Source: a virus
Direction: 5' to 3' (one strand)
IMG/VR virus record: IMGVR_UViG_3300042549_004870
Span: 1-37,773 of that record
DNA length: 37,773 bases
The notes under the pieces are model-generated. The model had not been told where the DNA came from and made no database searches. It worked only from the letters and a program-made list of their open reading frames with translations. Both the position numbers and the translations under genes were made by a program. Below, piece after piece: positions 24,425-32,445 of this stretch (position 1 is the stretch's first letter; each line of letters opens with the position of its first letter).

Positions 24425-26968
24425 GAATTTCTTTGCTGTTTTTGTATCTGCTGTGACTTTGTCCCATTTTAATGCGTTATAAAAGTCATCTAATTTGTTT
24501 TCCAATTCTGCCATAAATATTTTGTCTCTATCTATGTAAGTTTCAACAAAGTCCATAATCTCTTTTGGGTCATTATAATCTTTGAATGCAAGTGTTTCTA
24601 AACCCAATGGATTATTTTTAAGATATACCCACTTAACTTTATCACCATCTCTAATTGGTTCATTTTTAAATGGACAATTGAAGAACTTAAGTAATCTATT
24701 GTAAGATATTCCGGCTTTAACGTGTGCAGGTGTTCCCTTTTCAAAGCTAGCAATTGATGAACCCGTTTTCCAACTTCCATCATCATATTTACTCAATTCT
24801 TTAATTGCTCCTCCTTTTGCTATTGTATTTACAGGAAGAGTTGGTAAGCTTTTCTTAAATGTCAATAGGGTGTCATCTATGTAATCATGGTCTTTACCCA
24901 TTAAAATATCTTTCAGCATTGTAGACATAAACTTTTGAAATGCTTTTGGGAACGAACTTCTAACTACATCCAATCCTTTCACATCTAACTTATCACACGG
25001 AATACCATTTTTCAAAATCATCCATTGTGCGTATCTTTTCTTTGCTACCCAAAATCCCGCTTTACTGATATATTCTTTTTTAATCTCAAATCTATGTTTC
25101 TCTTTTGGAATAAAGAAAAATCGCTCTGCCAATAGGTCGTAGAATGAGTTTAAGAATGTTTGTGTTTCGGTTGCAATATTGTCTACCTCAACTGCCATTC
25201 TCTTTTCATCAAATGTCTTATATTCTGGGTATCTATGTTTTACCAAAGGTTCTGCCATCATATAAATTGAGTCGGTATCAATATAAACATTGTAGTCATC
25301 GGTTGTTCCTAATTCTTTCCAATATTTTCTATTTGCCATTTCAGCCGTCTTTTTAATTACGACTTGTCCTGTTAGTGTTACCGCCTCCGCATTATCCACA
25401 TCATAGAAACGAAATGCCGGTAGACCTAATACACCATACATTGAGTTCAAAAGGATTTTCTGAACATGTTGTCTTTTACCATAAAATTCATACATTTCGG
25501 TGTTTTTTTCCTCACCATATTTCTTTTCCAACTTACGATATTCCACGCGTTTCTCAAACCATGTATTAAGGATATCCGCAATCAGGCCTGGTTTATCTTG
25601 TATATAAAGAACTCCATTCGCCGCTACACCTAAATTACTATCTTTGATAACATCTGCTAATTCCTGACGGTTATATTCGTATGTATCACCATCTTTACCG
25701 ACTAACTTATATGTAATTTCTTCACCTTTGATATATTGTTCTGCATCCCAATTTGAAATCTTACCAATCTTTGTTTCTGGACTGATGTTTAGTGTCATAA
25801 TGATTGATGGATATAGTGATGTCAAATCCAAATCATAAATCCAATCATACTTTCCAACAATAGGTTCTTTTACATATGCACCTATAAACTTCTCTTGGTC
25901 GTTATCTCTCAAAGCCTGCATTCTTTCTCTCCTATCCGCAGGTTTGTTTGTTGCAACCATTCCTTTTGTTTTAAGGTATGCTAAACAAGCTCCCTCTAAC
26001 CATTTTGACGAAAACATATAATCTTCGTAAGGAACATACCCAGCGTGACATATCGCCCTACATAAATCAATGAATTTTAATTTCTCATCCATTGAAACTA
26101 CTAAGTCCACATCCACAATGTTATATTCAATAAACTTTTCTAAATCGTTTACGAATAAATCATCCAAACTTCCTTCATACTCAACCTTACCTCTACCCAA
26201 TTCTTTCGTTGCGATGTGGTTCAATGTATATGAACTTTCTAAACCGAAATTATATTGTTTGTATAAACTGATGTAATCCAAAATGGATACACCACCGAAA
26301 GACCATTTCTCTCTATATGGTGAATAGAAACATTGTCCGATACGAGATAGTCTTTTTGCATGTCCTTCACCACACACATTTTTAATTCTATTATACAAAT
26401 ATGGAATATCAAAGAAATCTATATTCCACCCCGTAAGAATAGTCGGGTCAATTTCCTCGTAATAATTAAGGAAAGCAAGTAAGAGATTTTTCTCGTTATC
26501 AAAAATGTGAAGAGTAACTTCTCTCCCATCTTTACTAAAGTTTTTGGCATTGTTTTTTACTTTTCGTTCTTTATCTAATACGAATACATCATATAATTTT
26601 GTAGCTCCATCGTGTGCAGCAATTGCTGTTAATTCGTTTTGGGCTTCTCTGGTATTTGGTAATCCTGATATCATTTCAACCTCAATGTCAAAAGTCAAAA
26701 CTCTATGACCTGTTGATGGGATATCACTATCGTAAATGTCTACTAATACTCTTGTAGTTTCAGGAACATCCGATTCAAATAAATCATCGTTATCTTCTTT
26801 TTCCCATTTTGAAATGCGAGTTAATCTTTCACCATTCATTGAAAGATGTTGTCCATGTGGGTCTTTCTTATATGCATACTTTCGGTATGGCATTGTTTGA
26901 TATCCACTTTTGTCATCCCAAAGATGCATTAAATTCTTTTGTCTTTCGTAGTATATATTTTGGTACAT
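24413..26968 (-). CDS. 43: Family B DNA polymerase (gp43-like) with 3'-5' exonuclease
   Basis: This 851-aa protein compares with 898 in T4. Exonuclease motifs: Exo I FDIE (D94, E96), Exo II GWNIDFFDIPYL at 181-191, Exo III YNIVDVD at about 282-288. Polymerase motifs: A DLDLTSLYPS at 379-388, B KILLNSMYG at 504-512, C YIDTDS at 562-567. All metal-binding acidic residues are present. The C-terminus ends AKKFFAF, a likely gp45-binding peptide. The ATG is 2 nt after the DruA-like gene. Confidence 0.98.
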   Translation of the reverse strand: MYQNIYYERQKNLMHLWDDKSGYQTMPYRKYAYKKDPHGQHLSMNGERLTRISKWEKEDNDDLFESDVPETTRVLVDIYDSDIPSTGHRVLTFDIEVEMISGLPNTREAQNELTAIAAHDGATKLYDVFVLDKERKVKNNAKNFSKDGREVTLHIFDNEKNLLLAFLNYYEEIDPTILTGWNIDFFDIPYLYNRIKNVCGEGHAKRLSRIGQCFYSPYREKWSFGGVSILDYISLYKQYNFGLESSYTLNHIATKELGRGKVEYEGSLDDLFVNDLEKFIEYNIVDVDLVVSMDEKLKFIDLCRAICHAGYVPYEDYMFSSKWLEGACLAYLKTKGMVATNKPADRRERMQALRDNDQEKFIGAYVKEPIVGKYDWIYDLDLTSLYPSIIMTLNISPETKIGKISNWDAEQYIKGEEITYKLVGKDGDTYEYNRQELADVIKDSNLGVAANGVLYIQDKPGLIADILNTWFEKRVEYRKLEKKYGEEKNTEMYEFYGKRQHVQKILLNSMYGVLGLPAFRFYDVDNAEAVTLTGQVVIKKTAEMANRKYWKELGTTDDYNVYIDTDSIYMMAEPLVKHRYPEYKTFDEKRMAVEVDNIATETQTFLNSFYDLLAERFFFIPKEKHRFEIKKEYISKAGFWVAKKRYAQWMILKNGIPCDKLDVKGLDVVRSSFPKAFQKFMSTMLKDILMGKDHDYIDDTLLTFKKSLPTLPVNTIAKGGAIKELSKYDDGSWKTGSSIASFEKGTPAHVKAGISYNRLLKFFNCPFKNEPIRDGDKVKWVYLKNNPLGLETLAFKDYNDPKEIMDFVETYIDRDKIFMAELENKLDDFYNALKWDKVTADTKTAKKFFAF

Positions 26969-26970
26969 GA

Positions 26971-28134
26971 TTATCTCCCCACTTCTTTTAAGTATTTTTT
27001 TCTACAATCTTCCCAAGTCATTCCAATTAAATCAATATAAAACAAACTTTCTGGTTTTATTCTACCTTCTTCATACAATTTTGTATATCGTTTGATTGCT
27101 TTATCTTTCCACCAACGAATGGTGTAGTCATCACCTTCTACAAATTTTGGTTTTAATATCAATTCTTCTTCGGTTATTTTATTACAAAGATAATCATTTC
27201 CATTCTCATACATTTGTGCAAAGTAAATACCTCTTTGAAATCCATGATGATATTTGGTAGGACTTATTTGAAGTTCTTTTAATATTAAATTTATAATGTT
27301 TTGTTTTGGACCTGTGGCGTTAATTGCCTTTTCGTATTTTTCTGGATACTTTTCTTTAATGTAATCGTGCCATATTTTGTAAATCCAATTATCAGGTTTT
27401 GTTCCAATTTTACCAGCAGATTCACCCAATGTTTTCATATGAGGAATACCATTATATTGTGAAGATGCTCCGTATAAAGCGGTTGTATGCATTGCCACCA
27501 TTATATCATCATATTGTTCTTTCCACTTATTTCTAAATGTAGGTGATGTTGTTAAAGCTGCAATTAATTTACCACCTAAGAAATTAAATCCTAATGGTTG
27601 AGTTGGTACAATTGAAGTACCCATGGCAATACAATTTAATTTACCTTTTTTGAATTTATCTTCTTTAGTCCAACCAATAAACTCATCCCTTACTTTAACG
27701 GAAACCACATCACTACCCAAACTAATGACACCCAATATCTTACCACTTGTTCTATCTTTTACAAAAGCTTTAAGATTACGACCTGGATTTGCTGTAAACT
27801 CCATTGAACTAATCAATTTTCTAACCTCAGTCCACTTTGAAACATCTTCTACCAATTCAACATATGGTTGCATGTTTTGGATTTCGGATATTGTTAATTC
27901 TTTATTAAAGATGTCCGTTGGTTTCCAAATTTTATCGTAATGTTGTTGTAAAGATGGTAGTTTCATCATAGATGAATGTAAATCCGAATTGAACTCTTGC
28001 CACTTTTTATAGAGTGTTTGTTCTTCAACTGGCATTTCAGACAACATATCTAAATTTCTTATTAATTTTTCTTTGTTTGCTTCAAATACAAACTCTCCAC
28101 CGTTTTCTATGTTACTATCCCAAAATTTGTTCAT
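26971..28134 (-). CDS. DUF4338/DruA-like protein
   Basis: In this 387-aa protein residues about 120-250 resemble DUF4338, the core of Druantia protein DruA: GKILGVISLGSDVVSV, RDEFIGWT at 149-156, MGTSIVPTQPLGFNFLGGKL, and YGASSQYNGIPHMKTLGESA. The last part parallels the 'SYAD..GH.G.IY.A.NW.Y.G' element of the adjacent Mom-like proteins, suggesting a shared acyltransferase (GNAT-like) fold. The first ~100 residues are helical and unrecognised. Family functions are poorly known. Promoter 28140-28170 places transcription start at or within 2 nt of the ATG, so the message is effectively leaderless. The match is by eye and moderate. Confidence 0.65.
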   Translation of the reverse strand: MNKFWDSNIENGGEFVFEANKEKLIRNLDMLSEMPVEEQTLYKKWQEFNSDLHSSMMKLPSLQQHYDKIWKPTDIFNKELTISEIQNMQPYVELVEDVSKWTEVRKLISSMEFTANPGRNLKAFVKDRTSGKILGVISLGSDVVSVKVRDEFIGWTKEDKFKKGKLNCIAMGTSIVPTQPLGFNFLGGKLIAALTTSPTFRNKWKEQYDDIMVAMHTTALYGASSQYNGIPHMKTLGESAGKIGTKPDNWIYKIWHDYIKEKYPEKYEKAINATGPKQNIINLILKELQISPTKYHHGFQRGIYFAQMYENGNDYLCNKITEEELILKPKFVEGDDYTIRWWKDKAIKRYTKLYEEGRIKPESLFYIDLIGMTWEDCRKKYLKEVGR

Positions 28135-28139
28135 ACATG

Positions 28140-28170
28140 TAATATACTAAAAATTATCCAAATTACCAAA
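28140..28170 (-). promoter_or_regulatory. Bacteroidota-type promoter P6, leaderless
   Basis: On the minus strand, TTTG (28170-28167, in TTTGGTAA) is followed by 20 bp and TATATTACATG. Only 5 nt separate the -7 box from ATG 28134, so the start codon would be at or near the 5' end of the RNA. The -33 box overlaps the end of the second Mom-like gene. Confidence 0.8.
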
Positions 28171-28966
28171 ACTTACTTGCCAACTCCGTTTCAGGTGCAA
28201 TTGTAGTATGGAGTTCTATGTCCTTATTAAATTCTCTTGTATCTTTTGGATAATTTTTAGGGTTGTGTTTAAGAGTTTTAAGTAATTCTCTTTTTTCTTT
28301 TTTATCTGCACCCAATACCTGTATGTATCTATGTTTTGGTGGTTCTTCCCTTCTCCAAAATTGTTTATATCCTTGCTTACCTATTTCTCTCCTAAGATGT
28401 TCTAAATTACCACTACCCCACATTGAAAACACAGTTCTACTATGAATCCATTTGTAAGGGTCATTTGAAAGTGATATTCCGTAATTTGGCATCAATGCAA
28501 TATCGGTATTCATTCCTTGATAAATCCAATTGGTTGCCTGATAAATGCCTCCTAAATGTTCTTGTCCGTTATCTGCGTATGAGATTAAGATTTTAATTGC
28601 TTTATCATTTTCTCTAAACCACTTAAACGATTGTCCTAACGCATATGACTCAATGTTTGAACCATATCCATCATCACAATACAATCGTGTCAATTCTAAA
28701 ATGTTATCTTTTGTAATTGAATCTGAAACCGAATTTGCGGCTCTTGCACCTACTGGGAATCCATACACTAAACATCCAATCAATTTATCACTATCTCCTA
28801 ATGCATTTGACTCATCGGTTTTGTAAAAGATACCCAATGAATATCTACACGCAGTCCATGCATGTGTATAGTGTTTCTTAACTATAATTTCTTTTGCAAC
28901 TGAACTACTTATTTCTCTAACCGATACTCTACTCGTATCACAATATAACTTATTTAACTCTTTCAA
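28163..28966 (-). CDS. Mom-like DNA base-modifying acyltransferase family protein
   Basis: This 267-aa protein has IIVKKHYTHAWTACRYSLGI with His-Tyr at 32-33. It then has LIGCLVYGFPVG, LELTRLYCDDGYGSNIES, and LISYADNGQEHLGGIYQATN with D132 and Y142. The His-Tyr pair plus Asp and Tyr ten residues apart match the residues I recall for the active site of phage Mu Mom, which converts adenine to an acetamido-like N6 form. The C-terminal KHRYIQVLG.DKKEKRELLK is shared with its neighbour. It overlaps the upstream Mom-like gene by 17 nt; the two are paralogues. Which base or group it modifies is unknown. Confidence 0.85.
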   Translation of the reverse strand: MKELNKLYCDTSRVSVREISSSVAKEIIVKKHYTHAWTACRYSLGIFYKTDESNALGDSDKLIGCLVYGFPVGARAANSVSDSITKDNILELTRLYCDDGYGSNIESYALGQSFKWFRENDKAIKILISYADNGQEHLGGIYQATNWIYQGMNTDIALMPNYGISLSNDPYKWIHSRTVFSMWGSGNLEHLRREIGKQGYKQFWRREEPPKHRYIQVLGADKKEKRELLKTLKHNPKNYPKDTREFNKDIELHTTIAPETELASKFW

Positions 28967-29717
28967 TTGGTTCTAATTTTAATATTTCTTCAGTATATTT
29001 TTCTAATGTTTTTGGATATGAATATAAAGGATGTTTTATATTTTTCAACAATTCCTTTTTATCTTTTTTATCTTTGCCCAAAATGTAGATATACCTATGT
29101 TTCTTTGGTTCTCTTTTTACCCAAAATGGTTTATCAATAAGTTCTTGTAATTTGAAAGGTGAGGTCGTTCCCCAATAAGGTGCCATAGTTCTACCATGTA
29201 TCCATTTACCACCTTCTTCAAAACGAAAAGACCATGTGTCGTTTGGTCTAATACTTGTTCCTTGATATAACCAATTTGTTGCCTGATATATTTGTCCTTT
29301 GTGTCCTTGCACAGGGTCGGAGTATGATATCAATGCTCTTATTTGTTTTGCGTTTTCTTTTAACCATTCAAAGGACTTTCCGACAAACCAACTTTCAATG
29401 TTACAACCATAACCGTCAAATACAAAAAGTCTTACTAATTCCATCACTTCCGTTCTATCCAATGTTTCACTTATAGATGCTCCACAATGTCTACCAATCG
29501 GGTCACCATAACAAATTACTCCAATTAGTTCCTGATTTATTCCACCAAAGAATTTATGTTCGGTGTCATTTTCGTAGAACAAACCTAATGCGTAACTAAC
29601 TTTTGTCCATTGTTTAGAATAATGATGCTTTACTATTATATTCTTTGCAACCGACTTTTCTATTAACCTTACACTAAACTTGGAAGTATCACAATATTGT
29701 TTATCTTGTACTTTCAT
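28950..29717 (-). CDS. Mom-like DNA base-modifying acyltransferase family protein
   Basis: This 255-aa protein is close in architecture to the downstream paralogue: a shared start (KQYCDTSKFSVR), KHHYSKQWTKVSYALGLF with His-Tyr at 32-33, MELVRLFVFDGYGCNIES, LISYSDPVQGHKGQIYQATN with D134 and Y144, and PKKHRYIYILGKDKKDKKEL. Sequence drift between the two is large, so this is not a recent duplication. Its ATG lies within the end of the HTH gene, so the HTH protein and both Mom-like proteins form one transcript from promoter 29910-29940. Keeping two copies suggests different targets or a heteromer. Confidence 0.85.
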   Translation of the reverse strand: MKVQDKQYCDTSKFSVRLIEKSVAKNIIVKHHYSKQWTKVSYALGLFYENDTEHKFFGGINQELIGVICYGDPIGRHCGASISETLDRTEVMELVRLFVFDGYGCNIESWFVGKSFEWLKENAKQIRALISYSDPVQGHKGQIYQATNWLYQGTSIRPNDTWSFRFEEGGKWIHGRTMAPYWGTTSPFKLQELIDKPFWVKREPKKHRYIYILGKDKKDKKELLKNIKHPLYSYPKTLEKYTEEILKLEPIERVK

Positions 29718-29904
29718 ATGGCCACTTAACCATGTGTTTCCACGTTTCGTTTGTAACTATTTTCTTAATGTTTGCAGGTGATACTCCATAGTTCCTAGCT
29801 ATTACATTAATATTTCTATGACCTATTTTATATAGTTCCCTAATTTGCAATATCTGCTCTTCCGTCAGTTTATGCATTGGATGTAATTCACCTACTAATT
29901 TCAT
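29701..29904 (-). CDS. Small HTH protein (NUMOD-like), leaderless start
   Basis: I set the start at ATG 29904 (67 aa). The frame is open to a GTG at 29931, but that codon is inside the promoter spacer. GELHPMHKLTEEQILQIREL, then IARNYGVSPANIKKIVTNET, is the HTH found at the C-terminus of many homing endonucleases (GE.....LTEE.V..IR..Y ... IA..YGVS..TI..I). No nuclease domain is present. It is either a freestanding relic of such a nuclease or a small DNA-binding regulator of the Mom-like genes it precedes. Confidence 0.7.
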   Translation of the reverse strand: MKLVGELHPMHKLTEEQILQIRELYKIGHRNINVIARNYGVSPANIKKIVTNETWKHMVKWPYESTR

Positions 29905-29909
29905 ATGTC

Positions 29910-29940
29910 TAATATAACTAATTTTTCTCACAATACCAAA
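29910..29940 (-). promoter_or_regulatory. Bacteroidota-type promoter P7, leaderless, for HTH-Mom-Mom
   Basis: On the minus strand, TTTG (29940-29937, in TTTGGTAT) is followed by 20 bp and TATATTAGACATATG. The -7 box ends 5 nt before ATG 29904. Together with P4 and P6 it forms a subset with little or no leader. Confidence 0.8.
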
Positions 29941-29941
29941 T

Positions 29942-30205
29942 TTACTTTATTGCTTCATTGATTGCGTTTGTATATGCCATTTTAGATGAAAGTCCTGAAA
30001 ATCTTTGTAGTTCAACACCATCTCTTTCAATGATTACTGTTGGAACTGAACGAACTCCATATTTTTCTGTTATTTCACTATATTCATCAATATCATATTC
30101 TTCAAATTTTACATTTGAAAAATTACCTTTGATTTCATTCATTACCGGTGCTAATGCTCTACAAGGGCCACACCATACTGCTGAGAATTTTTTAACTGTT
30201 ACCAT
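29942..30205 (-). CDS. Thioredoxin
   Basis: This 87-aa protein has VWCGPCRALAP with the WCGPC redox site at 11-15 and SVPT with the cis-Pro at 55. It is a minimal thioredoxin fold lacking the usual N-terminal strand and helix. It reduces disulfides using NADPH through host thioredoxin reductase. It lies downstream of class II ribonucleotide reductase, whose C-terminal Cys pair needs such a reductant. The start overlaps the stop of the DUF5522 gene by 14 nt. Confidence 0.95.
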   Translation of the reverse strand: MVTVKKFSAVWCGPCRALAPVMNEIKGNFSNVKFEEYDIDEYSEITEKYGVRSVPTVIIERDGVELQRFSGLSSKMAYTNAINEAIK

Positions 30206-30380
30206 TTTGTTTTTGTTTTGTATTTTTATTTCCTTTTATACCAACTGGAATATATGGACAATGACGGCACCCACTCCCACAGCAATCACCTCGTTGAAGG
30301 TGGTACTTAGGAGTGAACACCACTTTACCATTTTCCAAATAATATAATTCCGGGTCATCTGTTATTTTTAATTTGCCCAT
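30192..30380 (-). CDS. DUF5522-like Cys-rich small protein
   Basis: In this 62-aa protein ELYYLENGKVVFTPKYHLQR, then GDCCGSGCRHCPY (C33, C34, C38, C41), matches the short DUF5522 family, common in Bacteroidota. The closely spaced cysteines could hold zinc or an Fe-S cluster. Its function is unknown. It sits between the ribonucleotide reductase and thioredoxin genes, overlapping the latter, which points to redox or dNTP metabolism. The C-terminal tail (KGNKNTKQKQNGNS) is polar and disordered. Confidence 0.75.
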   Translation of the reverse strand: MGKLKITDDPELYYLENGKVVFTPKYHLQRGDCCGSGCRHCPYIPVGIKGNKNTKQKQNGNS

Positions 30381-30421
30381 ATATTCCGTTAATAATATTT
30401 TGAATTAATCCGTCATGCATC

Positions 30422-32278
30422 TTACTTAACTTCACATGCACCTCCTGCACAAGCTACTTCGCCTGATAAATCTGTATTATCTTCAATTTCAATAACTTTA
30501 CTTAAGTCTACTTCTGTAAGTGTTTTCATTAATTCTTCGTACTTCTCTTTTGTACAATCTTCGAAAGGAGCTTGAATGTAAGTTCCACCATCGTAAGGTA
30601 ATACTGAAAGTCCGTTGTAATATTCTTTATTTTCCCACATCCACTCACCAACTGCATCCCACTCATGTTCTCTAATTGAAACTGTTGCAGATACATTGTG
30701 TGTATTGTTTCCTGTTCTATGTCCTGGTTTAATCCACTCACCATGTACTTTCTTAACTCTTTCCAATAATTGAATTGGAGATTCGGTTCTAAAGATTGCA
30801 TCCGATGGTGCCTTTTGTGGAATACCAATTACTGCAGTATCATGTGGTCTAAAATATTCATCTTCTACTAATTCTGGATGATTTAATAATAAGTGAGAAT
30901 AAATTGCTTCATTCTTACCTACTCTCACTCTGCGAATATAGTAATCATTATGCCAAGCGTGGATACCACTACTTGTTCCTAATGTCAATGATGTTGTTCC
31001 TGCAGGTTTAACTGTTGTAGTTCTTGCAGAATGGTTAATTCCCAATACATCTGCAACTCTTTTGTTTTCTTCTTTAACAACTTTTGCTGCTTCTTTCATA
31101 TTCATTTTCAAAACTGCACCACTACCAATACCAGTCATACTTACACCGATTAAGGCATCCTTTTCGGTTGTTCTTTGCCAAATTGGTCTTAAGTAATGAA
31201 AATCAGTATAACCCGCTTGTAATGTTCCAATGAATGATGCTGCCTTAACTCTTTCGTTTAAATCATTTTGGTCAACTACATCACTTACATTCACCTCACA
31301 TAAATTACAGAATTGGAAAGGTCTCAATGCAATCTCACAACATGGATTAGTTCCCCAATCTTTATCATTTGATAAGTAGATACCAGGCTCACCTGCTCCA
31401 CTTGCTTCAATTCTTTTCCATAAGTCCATAAAGTAAGGTTTGTCAATCTTATGTCTCATCAATACTGCTGAGTTATTTGAACGGCCTCTTTGTGGATTTG
31501 TTTCCCACCACGCACCACTCTTACAACTAATCATTTGTTCGTCATTTGCAGAGAACAAAGAAATCAATGCTGCTCTACGGATACCACCTGCCAATACTGC
31601 GTCTGCAATATGACAAACCATATCATGTACTTCTAATGGAGTTAATTTATCACCATCTTTTTTAGCATCTAAGATACCTTCCAATTTGATAAGACATTCT
31701 TTTAAAGGTTGAGGGCCCGGTGCTTTACCACCTGATGTAATCAATCTTGCACCTTTTTGTCTAATATCTCTAAAGTCAAATTGAGGTTTACTTCCACCAA
31801 AGAAATACGCTTTAACTAATACTGAAATACTATCGGCCCATCCTTCAATAGAATCTCCAATAAGGAATCTACGAGTTTTATCTGAATTTGGTTTTCTAAT
31901 TTCAGGTAATGCATCTACGTGATGTTTTTGAACCGAATATCCTACACCTGTTCCACCTAATAATAGGAACATAATTTCTGAGAATACTCTCCAATCATCA
32001 ATCGGTGCAAATGCACAATTGTAAATTCTATTTGGTGACATTTCAATTGGTTTACCTGCGAACTGCATTGAACGCATTGATGGTAATACCTTTTTATCAT
32101 ATACGAATTTGTAGTTGTCTCTAATCTCTTGTTCTAATTGTGGATACTTTTTAATATGCATTTCCATATTTCTCGTAACCAACTCATGCCATGTTTCTCT
32201 TCTCTGCAATTCCGGTTGGTATTTTGCATACTTCATATAAACCGTAATTTCAGATAAAATTTTGTTTGAAATGTCCAT
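30422..32278 (-). CDS. nrdJ: Class II (adenosylcobalamin-dependent) monomeric ribonucleoside-triphosphate reductase
   Basis: In this 618-aa protein NPCCEIAL carries N311, thiyl Cys C313 and E315. C324 (FCNL) and C88 (YNCAF) form the active-site redox pair. The C-terminal CAGGAC (C610, C615) is the swinging-arm pair. The 11- and 5-residue spacings equal those of Lactobacillus leichmannii RTPR. That enzyme is 739 aa, so this one lacks about 120 residues, perhaps from the dimer-mimic insertion. It turns NTPs into dNTPs, needs vitamin B12 from the host and works with or without oxygen. No small subunit or activase gene is nearby, as expected. Confidence 0.94.
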   Translation of the reverse strand: MDISNKILSEITVYMKYAKYQPELQRRETWHELVTRNMEMHIKKYPQLEQEIRDNYKFVYDKKVLPSMRSMQFAGKPIEMSPNRIYNCAFAPIDDWRVFSEIMFLLLGGTGVGYSVQKHHVDALPEIRKPNSDKTRRFLIGDSIEGWADSISVLVKAYFFGGSKPQFDFRDIRQKGARLITSGGKAPGPQPLKECLIKLEGILDAKKDGDKLTPLEVHDMVCHIADAVLAGGIRRAALISLFSANDEQMISCKSGAWWETNPQRGRSNNSAVLMRHKIDKPYFMDLWKRIEASGAGEPGIYLSNDKDWGTNPCCEIALRPFQFCNLCEVNVSDVVDQNDLNERVKAASFIGTLQAGYTDFHYLRPIWQRTTEKDALIGVSMTGIGSGAVLKMNMKEAAKVVKEENKRVADVLGINHSARTTTVKPAGTTSLTLGTSSGIHAWHNDYYIRRVRVGKNEAIYSHLLLNHPELVEDEYFRPHDTAVIGIPQKAPSDAIFRTESPIQLLERVKKVHGEWIKPGHRTGNNTHNVSATVSIREHEWDAVGEWMWENKEYYNGLSVLPYDGGTYIQAPFEDCTKEKYEELMKTLTEVDLSKVIEIEDNTDLSGEVACAGGACEVK

Positions 32279-32445
32279 TTTGTTTGTAAATTTTTAATTT
32301 TCGTTAATAAATGTTTTTCCCAAAAAAGTGGGAAATGTAAAGATATATATCTGGTCTACCACCATTATACCTCATTTTCTTTAGTTAATTTTAGGTTTTT
32401 TTGAAAATATTTATTAACACTTTTTTTAATTTTTTAATACTTATC
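32279..32445 (-). other. Longest intergenic region: nrdJ leader with hairpin and palindrome
   Basis: At 167 bp this is the longest gap in the window. Two structures stand out: a perfect 7-bp hairpin TTTCCCA/TGGGAAA with a 6-nt loop (32318-32337), and a 10-bp palindrome GATATATATC (32342-32351). A TATAAT lies further upstream. I find no TTTG at the right distance from a -7 box. The hairpin has no following U-run, so it is not an obvious terminator. It is too short for a full cobalamin riboswitch. A control element for nrdJ is possible. Confidence 0.5.

Noticed and set aside
32279-32445. Cobalamin riboswitch before the B12-dependent RNR
   Set aside because: The gap is too short and no B12-box-like conserved core is visible.
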